Origin: Pseudomonadota bacterium
Lineage (GTDB): Bacteria > Pseudomonadota > Alphaproteobacteria > Sphingomonadales > Sphingomonadaceae
DNA: 64,000 nt
Assembly: GCA_023416515.1 (NCBI GenBank)
Contig: JAEZHP010000062.1
Coordinates: forward strand, 96,506 to 160,505
Direction of reading: 5' to 3'
Every line of letters begins with the position of its first letter. The stretch's first letter is position 1. The position numbers and the translations under genes are program-made. Below the pieces are notes generated by a model that saw only the letters and a program-made list of their open reading frames with translations, did no database searches and was not told the origin of the DNA. Shown here in pieces: positions 58,453 through 64,000 of the stretch.

Positions 58453-60408
58453 ATGTGTGGAATCGCAGGGCTGCTAAACCTGGATGGCGCGCCGGTCTCG
58501 CCGGCGGTGCTGACCAGGATGACGGATGCGATCGCGCATCGAGGTCCTGACGGCCAGGGGCACTGGATCGAGGGCAATGTCGGGATCGGCCACCGCCGGC
58601 TGGCGATCATCGACCTGTCGCCGGCGGGCCATCAGCCGATGGTCAGCGCCGACCACCGTTACGTCCTCAGCTACAATGGCGAGATCTACAACTTCCGCGA
58701 ATTGCGGGCCGAGCTCGAGGCGGAGGGCTATTGGTTTCGCTCGCAATGCGACAGCGAGGTCGTGCTCAATGCGGTAGCGGCCTGGGGGACGAAGGCGCTC
58801 CTTCGCTTCAACGGAATGTTCGCCTTCGCGCTCTACGACCGCAAGGAGCGTAAGCTCCTGCTCGCGCGCGACCGCTACGGCATCAAGCCGCTCTACATCT
58901 GGCAGGGCAACGGCCAGCTTGCCTTCGGATCGGAGCAGAAGGCGATCACCGCCATGCCGAATTTCAGCGGCCGCCTCGATCGCCGGGCGATGCTGGAATA
59001 TTTCACCTTCCAGAACATCTTCACCGACCGCACCTTCATCGAGGACGTCCATCTCCTGCCGGCCGGTCACTATGCGACGATCGACCTCGGCCGCGAACGC
59101 CCCCAGCTGACGCGGACGCAATATTGGGATTTTCATTTCGTCGAGCCGGAGCGGCCGGCTTCTGACGGGGAATATCGCGAGGAGCTCGACCGGCTGTTCC
59201 GCCAGGCGGTCAATCGCCAGCTGATCACCGACGTCGAGCTCGGCAGCTATCTCAGCGGCGGAATGGATTCCGGCTCTATCAGCGCGATCGCGGCGCAGTC
59301 CTTTCCGTACCTCAAGACCTTCACCTGCGGCTTCGATCTCAGCTCCGCGTCCGGCATCGAGCTCGCCTTCGACGAGCGGTCGAAGGCGGAGGCGATGTCC
59401 TACCACTTCAAGACCGAACATTATGAGATGGTTCTGAAGGCGGGCGACATGGAGCGGGTCATGCCGCGCCTTGCAGCTCATCTGGAGGAACCACGGGTCG
59501 GGCAGAGCTACCCCAATTTCTACGCCGCCCAGCTTGCCAGCAAGTTCGTCAAGGTGGTGCTCAGCGGCGCCGGCGGCGACGAGCTCTTCGGAGGCTATCC
59601 CTGGCGCTACTATCGCGCCGTGAACAACGCGAGCTTCGAGGACTATGTCGACAAATATTACGTCTTCTGGCAGCGCCTGGTCAGCAATTCCGAGCTGAAG
59701 CAGCTCTTCTCGCCGATCTGGGCCGACGTCGACGACGTGTGGACCCGCGACATCTTCCGCGACGTGTTCCGCCAGCACGACGACAAGCTCAACCGGCCGG
59801 AAGACTATATCAACCACTCGCTCTATTTTGAGTGCAAGACCTTCATGCACGGCCTGCTCGTCGTCGAGGATAAGCTGTCGATGGCCCACAGCCTTGAGAG
59901 CCGGGTTCCCTTCCTCGACAACGACCTGGTCGATTTCGCAATGAGCTGCCCGGTGCATCTCAAGCTGAACAACCTCAAGGAGGTCGTTCGGATCGATGAG
60001 AATGAGGCGGGCCGCAATCAGACCTTCTTCCGCAAGACTCGGGACGGCAAGCAGATCCTTCGCGACGTGATGGCGAACATCATTCCCGAGGAGGTGACCA
60101 AGGCGGAGAAGCAGGGCTTCTCCGCGCCGGACGAGAGCTGGTTCAAGGGCGACAGCATCGACTTCGTTCGGCGTACCCTGTTTGCGCCGGACGCGCGCAT
60201 CTACCAGCTTCTCGATCGCGACTCGGTCCAGAAGCTGGTCAATCAGCATCTCGCCGGGGAGCAGAACAGGCGGCTGCTCATCTGGTCTCTGCTCAACGTG
60301 GAGGAGTGGCTTCAGCAGATGAGCGAATTGGATACCGGCAGCGCCCCGTCGACCACCGAAGCGGAGCCTTCGCGTACCTTCGCCGCAGCGGGCGCAGGAG
60401 CATCTTGA
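58453..60408 (+). CDS. Asparagine synthase-like amidotransferase (AsnB family)
   Basis: A protein of 651 residues with a class II glutaminase domain (MCGIAGLLN, catalytic Cys2; GHRRLAIIDLSPAG) and a synthase domain with PP-loop SGGMDS (in SYLSGGMDSGSISAI). VLSGAGGDELFGGYPW is a second family signature. Members in sugar loci often amidate uronic acids or aminated sugars and not free aspartate. The location within an exopolysaccharide operon between an epimerase and a methyltransferase favours such a role here. The stop overlaps the next start (TGATG). Confidence 0.9.
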   Translation: MCGIAGLLNLDGAPVSPAVLTRMTDAIAHRGPDGQGHWIEGNVGIGHRRLAIIDLSPAGHQPMVSADHRYVLSYNGEIYNFRELRAELEAEGYWFRSQCDSEVVLNAVAAWGTKALLRFNGMFAFALYDRKERKLLLARDRYGIKPLYIWQGNGQLAFGSEQKAITAMPNFSGRLDRRAMLEYFTFQNIFTDRTFIEDVHLLPAGHYATIDLGRERPQLTRTQYWDFHFVEPERPASDGEYREELDRLFRQAVNRQLITDVELGSYLSGGMDSGSISAIAAQSFPYLKTFTCGFDLSSASGIELAFDERSKAEAMSYHFKTEHYEMVLKAGDMERVMPRLAAHLEEPRVGQSYPNFYAAQLASKFVKVVLSGAGGDELFGGYPWRYYRAVNNASFEDYVDKYYVFWQRLVSNSELKQLFSPIWADVDDVWTRDIFRDVFRQHDDKLNRPEDYINHSLYFECKTFMHGLLVVEDKLSMAHSLESRVPFLDNDLVDFAMSCPVHLKLNNLKEVVRIDENEAGRNQTFFRKTRDGKQILRDVMANIIPEEVTKAEKQGFSAPDESWFKGDSIDFVRRTLFAPDARIYQLLDRDSVQKLVNQHLAGEQNRRLLIWSLLNVEEWLQQMSELDTGSAPSTTEAEPSRTFAAAGAGAS

Positions 60409-61349
60409 TGCAGGCGACCGAAACCCTGGATCGGCCGACCTCGGCGCAGGCGCAGTTCCAGTGCATCCGCTGCGCGGCGCCGCTGTCCGCGCAAGAGGGC
60501 GATTTCGCCTGCGCGGGATGCAGCTTCCCCTATTCCGCGGTCCCCAACGGCATCAAGTACAATGCCGACCCGCTCCTGTTCGAGAATTATAAGAAGAAGT
60601 TCCTTCTCTACAAAGTTCTCAACAATAACGGCTACATAAGCTACCAGTATCTCCACGAAGGTTCGGTTTCGCTTCCCGGCCGATCCGACGTGGCGGCTTT
60701 CCGGGCATTCATCGAGTCCGCGGTTCCGGCTGGCCGCATCCTCGACATCGGCTGCGGGATCCTGCCTCTTCCAGGCTATTTGGATTTTGCCAACAAGGGC
60801 GGTTACGAGCTTTTCGGCCTCGACCCGATCGAGGAGACCCAGTTCCAGGGCGTGCGCATCATCGGCTGCAGCGAATATCTCCCGCTTGCCGACGAATCCT
60901 TCGACGCGGTCATCTTCGCGACGAGCCTCGACCATGTCTGCTCGATGGAAAAGACCGCGAGCGAAGCGCTTCGGGTCCTAAAACCGGGCGGCAACCTGCT
61001 GATCTGGATGAGCGATCGAAGCCAGACTCTGGTCCAGCGGGCGAAGGGCGTTGCCCGGCGGCTCGCCCTCAACGTCATGCGCGGCTACCGCACTGACAAA
61101 TTCTACGTCTATCCCAACCTCACCGTTCTTTACGCACCGAAGGGCGCCGTCGACGCGTTCCACTCGTTCGCGGAGACTCCGGCCAAGGTGAAGAAGCTGA
61201 TGTGCGGAGCGGGCTTCGTTCATGCCGGCATGCAGTATGACAATCGCGACCAGGTGTTCCTGCGCTTCGTGAAGCCGGAGGCGGCGGCTGCTTCGCCCGC
61301 GTCGGGCGAGGTCGGGAGCGCCGGACGTTCAGGCACTCAGAGCAGGTAA
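60408..61349 (+). CDS. SAM-dependent methyltransferase with N-terminal zinc ribbon
   Basis: A protein of 313 residues from ATG 60408, one base overlapping the asnB stop. An N-terminal cysteine-rich part (FQCIRCAAPLSAQEGDFACAGCSFPY, two CxxC pairs) looks like the small zinc ribbon of Trm112/UbiE-like methyltransferases. The class I SAM fold follows: motif I ILDIGCGILPLP near residue 115, an acidic turn (LFGLDP), SFDAVIFATSLDHV and ALRVLKPGGNLLIWM. It could methylate a sugar or an uronic acid of the repeat unit. The product is unknown. Confidence 0.86.
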   Translation: MQATETLDRPTSAQAQFQCIRCAAPLSAQEGDFACAGCSFPYSAVPNGIKYNADPLLFENYKKKFLLYKVLNNNGYISYQYLHEGSVSLPGRSDVAAFRAFIESAVPAGRILDIGCGILPLPGYLDFANKGGYELFGLDPIEETQFQGVRIIGCSEYLPLADESFDAVIFATSLDHVCSMEKTASEALRVLKPGGNLLIWMSDRSQTLVQRAKGVARRLALNVMRGYRTDKFYVYPNLTVLYAPKGAVDAFHSFAETPAKVKKLMCGAGFVHAGMQYDNRDQVFLRFVKPEAAAASPASGEVGSAGRSGTQSR

Positions 61350-61367
61350 CCGCTTTACCGCGCGGCC

Positions 61368-62693
61368 ATGCAGCTCCAACTGCCTCTCTGGAAAAGGCTT
61401 CTCTGGAATGTCTTCGTGGCGTGCTTCCTGCCCGCCTTCCTGCTGTGCGCGCTGATCCCGGGCAGGCGCCAGCGCACCTATTTCATCTGGGGAAGCGTCC
61501 CCCTCATCAACAACAAATACTTCTCCGAGGCGATTCGGCAGGCGGGCCATCGGAGCATGACGCTCATGGCCGGCCACTACGCCATCAATGCGCGGTCCGA
61601 CTTCGACAGATATTTCGAGGATTTCGCGCCCCGATTTCTGCCCCAGGCGCTGCGCGTGGCGCTGGGTGGATGCATTGCGTTTATGTTCGCGCTCCGACGT
61701 GCAGCGGTGATGCACATGTCGTTCAACGGCTTCACGCTCGGCAGCACGATGTTCTGGCGGCTCGAAGGCGCGCTGTTCCGCCTCGCCGGAGCGAAGATCG
61801 TCATCCTGCCCTTCGGCAGCGACTTCTACATGTACTCGCGGCTCCTCGACACGTCGCTTCAGCACGGCCTGCTCGCCTCCTATCCGGGAAAGGCTCTGGA
61901 AGAGGGGCGTGTCGAGCGCGGCGTTCGCTATTGGAGCCGGCGGGCGGACGCGCTCGTCTCCGGAATGATGGTGGACGGCATCGGACGCTGGGACGTCACT
62001 CTGAACCAGTTCTTCTGCATCGACACTGATGCGTGGGTGGGAAAGACCCATTATTCCGACCATGACGGCAAGAACGGGCCGGTCAGGATCCTTCACACCC
62101 CGAACCACCGCGGGTTCAAGGGCACCGAGTTCCTCGTCGATGCCGCGGAACGGTTGAAGCAGGAAGGGCTCCAGCTCGAGCTGGTGCTCCTGGAAGGCGT
62201 GCCCAATTCGCAGGTGAAGCAGGCCATGGCGGAGGTCGACGTCCTCGCCGAGCAGTTCATCGCGACCGGTTACGCGATCAGCGGGATCGAAGGGATGGCG
62301 TCGGGGCTACCGGTGATGGCGAACCTCGAGCACCCGGCATACACGCGGGTGTTCCGCCGCTTCGGCTTTCTCGATGAATGTCCCATCTTCTCCACGACTC
62401 CGGAAACGGTCCTGGCGAACCTTCGCACTCTCGTCACCAATCCGCAGCTGCGCCGGACCTTGGGTGAGGCCGGACGCCAGTTCGCGGAGAAATATCACTC
62501 CTATGAAATGGCCCGGTACCTGTTCGGGTCGATCTACGACAAGATCCTGCACGGCAAGGACGTCGATCTCATCAATCTCTTCCATCCGCTGAAGTCCGAC
62601 TACAATCGCAGGACGCCCCGAGTGAGCCACCCGCTGGTGGAGAATCAGCTGCCCCCCGATTGGAGGCCTGACGGTGCTGAACCGGCTCGGTAG
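61368..62693 (+). CDS. Glycosyltransferase (GT4-like)
   Basis: A protein of 441 residues beginning with a short membrane-associated segment (LLWNVFVACFLPAFLLCALI). The second domain carries a GT-B pattern: ILHTPNHRGFKGTEFLVDAAERL, LVLLEGVPNSQVKQAMAEVDVLAEQFI, then EGMASGLPVMANLEHPAY, in which glutamates typical of GT4 (EGMASGLPV) are seen. It would add one sugar of the repeat unit to a lipid carrier at the cytoplasmic face; donor and acceptor unknown. Its end overlaps the flippase gene by 20 bases. Confidence 0.83.
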   Translation: MQLQLPLWKRLLWNVFVACFLPAFLLCALIPGRRQRTYFIWGSVPLINNKYFSEAIRQAGHRSMTLMAGHYAINARSDFDRYFEDFAPRFLPQALRVALGGCIAFMFALRRAAVMHMSFNGFTLGSTMFWRLEGALFRLAGAKIVILPFGSDFYMYSRLLDTSLQHGLLASYPGKALEEGRVERGVRYWSRRADALVSGMMVDGIGRWDVTLNQFFCIDTDAWVGKTHYSDHDGKNGPVRILHTPNHRGFKGTEFLVDAAERLKQEGLQLELVLLEGVPNSQVKQAMAEVDVLAEQFIATGYAISGIEGMASGLPVMANLEHPAYTRVFRRFGFLDECPIFSTTPETVLANLRTLVTNPQLRRTLGEAGRQFAEKYHSYEMARYLFGSIYDKILHGKDVDLINLFHPLKSDYNRRTPRVSHPLVENQLPPDWRPDGAEPAR

Positions 62694-64000
62694 GGACATT
62701 GCGACCTACGGGCTCGCCGACCTCGTCTTCAAGCTCCTGCAATTCGCCGTCATTCCGCTCTACTCGCAGCGGCTGAGCGTCGCGGAGTTCGGTGTCCTCG
62801 CGCTTCTCCAGGTGTCGGGGCTGCTTGCCGGGATCGTGATCAATTTCGGCGTGAGCTACTCGATCCACCGCTTCTATTTCGACACCGACATTCCCGAGGC
62901 GCGGCGACCGGTTTTGATCTCTACCGGGCTCGTCCAGCTTCTCGTCTCCGGCACACTCATCCTGTCCGTCCTGGGAGTGTTGCTCCATCAGGGCCAGGAG
63001 CGGCTGGCGAGTGAATATCTCCTGCCGTGGAGTTTCGTCCTGGTCGCCCTGCTTACCGTCCTGCCCGACCAGGTGGCTCAATATTGCCTCGACACATCGC
63101 GCGTCCAATTCTCGCCGCTGCGTTTCTGCATGATCGCCCTGGTCAAAAACGCCGTCGGCCTCCTCCTCGGCCTGTGGCTGCTCTTGCAGTACGACATGGG
63201 CGTCTATGGCCTGCTCGTGGGCAATCTGGCGGCGGCGATCGTCGCTGCGCCGCTGGGCCTGTGGCTGATTCGTCAGGACCTGACCTTGCGAATCGACACG
63301 TCCTACGTGGTCATGATGCTGCGCTTCGGCGGCCCATTCGTCTTCACCGCCGCTGCCTATTGGGTGTTCGCGTCCATGGATCGATGGCTGCTCGCGGAAC
63401 TGGGCAACGCGGTCGAAGTCGGCCTCTTCAGCATCGCCTTCAAATTCGCATCGGTCCTTACGCTCGTCGTCACCGCCTTCCATCAGGCCTGGATCCCGAT
63501 CGCCATGCGCATGGCGCGCGACGACCCCGATTACCGGCAGCGCTTTGCGGCTATTTTCGACACCTGGTTCTTCCTGCTCGCGCTCATGGCCCTCGCACTG
63601 GCGCTCTTCGCCAACGAGGTGATGATGGTGCTCACTCCGCAGCCTTATTGGCCTGCGGCGCCAATCATGGCGATTGGGGCCGCCGCGATCGCCATTTCGG
63701 GCACGACCCAGATCACCAGCCTGGGCCTGACGCTCGAGAAGCGCACCTTTTCGATCGCGGTCGGCGCCTGGCTCGCGGCCGCCGCCAACGTCGCCCTCAA
63801 CATCCTGCTTATCCCGCGCTACGGCGCGACAGGTTCTGCGATCGCCACGCTTCTCGCTTACAGCCTACTCACTCTCTTCTTCCTGTGGGGAAGCCAGCGC
63901 CACCACCCACTCCCCCTCCACTATGGCCGACTATCGTACGGCCTGCTCGTCGTCGTGGGCCCCCCGGCGGGGGCCGGGGGGGCGGGGGGGGGGGGGGGTG
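62674..64000 (+). CDS. Wzx-like polysaccharide flippase (3' end outside window)
   Basis: From GTG 62674, with TGGAGG 9 bases upstream, the frame stays open to the window end (about 442 codons). The start DIATYGLADLVFKLLQFAVIPLYSQRLSVAEFGVLALLQ is the standard beginning of the MATE-type polysaccharide transporter family (Wzx/RfbX). Further hydrophobic helices continue to about 63955 (AIATLLAYSLLTLFFLW near 63840). The enzyme flips lipid-linked repeat units to the periplasm for Wzy. The final 40 bases are G-rich and the reading there (Pro-Pro-Gly and a run of Gly) is not trusted. Confidence 0.85.
   Translation, partial: MLNRLGRDIATYGLADLVFKLLQFAVIPLYSQRLSVAEFGVLALLQVSGLLAGIVINFGVSYSIHRFYFDTDIPEARRPVLISTGLVQLLVSGTLILSVLGVLLHQGQERLASEYLLPWSFVLVALLTVLPDQVAQYCLDTSRVQFSPLRFCMIALVKNAVGLLLGLWLLLQYDMGVYGLLVGNLAAAIVAAPLGLWLIRQDLTLRIDTSYVVMMLRFGGPFVFTAAAYWVFASMDRWLLAELGNAVEVGLFSIAFKFASVLTLVVTAFHQAWIPIAMRMARDDPDYRQRFAAIFDTWFFLLALMALALALFANEVMMVLTPQPYWPAAPIMAIGAAAIAISGTTQITSLGLTLEKRTFSIAVGAWLAAAANVALNILLIPRYGATGSAIATLLAYSLLTLFFLWGSQRHHPLPLHYGRLSYGLLVVVGPPAGAGGAGGGGG
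63961..64000. other. Low-complexity G-rich end of the window
   Basis: After a CCCCCCGGCGG start the sequence becomes almost only G for about 25 bases. It disrupts an otherwise well-behaved transmembrane frame and may be a contig-end sequencing or assembly artefact. Confidence 0.6.

Overview
The window reads as a chromosomal segment of a high-GC alphaproteobacterium, most likely of the Sphingomonadales (Sphingomonas or a close relative). The signs are the gene families (sphingomonad-type small outer-membrane barrels, Atm1-like exporter, DUF1810/DUF962/DUF2007 proteins, serralysin-type RTX proteases), dense packing with many stop/start overlaps, and a GumB/GumC-led exopolysaccharide locus. No tRNA, rRNA, CRISPR array, insertion sequence or phage gene was seen. 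The first gene (nhaA) and the last gene (a Wzx-like flippase) run off the window, and the last 40 bases are G-rich low complexity that may be a contig-end artefact.

Layout. 0-12 kb is mostly housekeeping and transport: nhaA end, nadB, an ABC ATPase, NDUFS6-like zinc protein, tldD, DUF924, DUF2007, an ABC-2 exporter pair, a DUF442 phosphatase-like protein, recQ and an Atm1-type exporter. 12-17 kb holds an SDR, a DUF962 protein, a Crp/Fnr regulator, a 36-aa membrane peptide plus a PspC-domain protein, another SDR, a CDF metal exporter and a DUF1810 protein. 17-25 kb is a five-gene leftward operon (27-aa membrane peptide, HlyD adaptor, MacB-type ATPase, 834-aa FtsX permease, PspB-shaped small protein) divergent from an NtrC-family response regulator and its histidine kinase. 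25-31 kb has an Rrf2 regulator, rlmN, two tandem barrel proteins, dnaN, rpoZ and an MGMT. 31-44 kb is accessory: two M10 serralysin-type proteases, regulators and a secreted beta-helix protein around the (p)ppGpp synthetase/hydrolase gene. 44-47 kb has kynA, manA and a metallophosphatase. From 47 kb to the end is an exopolysaccharide locus: export lipoprotein, BY-kinase, TPR protein, Wzy polymerase, WlbA/WlbB-type sugar enzymes, LhgO, a Tat-exported beta-helix protein, epimerase, AsnB, methyltransferase, glycosyltransferase and Wzx.

Most interesting. (1) Three sigma-54 type (-24/-12) promoters and several copies of a palindrome TGTCCG-N4-CGGACA, in two places 8 kb apart, tie the two-component system and the exporter operon to the PspC operon. 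Both target operons begin with a tiny single-span membrane peptide ending in LP(I/L)A. The kinase has almost no extracytoplasmic loop, like intramembrane-sensing kinases of Bce modules. I propose an envelope-stress or membrane-antimicrobial response wired through sigma-54. (2) The dnaN leader carries two interlocked perfect inverted repeats, one of which covers the Shine-Dalgarno sequence. (3) An L-2-hydroxyglutarate oxidase gene sits directly after wlbA/wlbB and could recycle the 2-hydroxyglutarate that WlbA-type dehydrogenases make when they use 2-oxoglutarate as oxidant.
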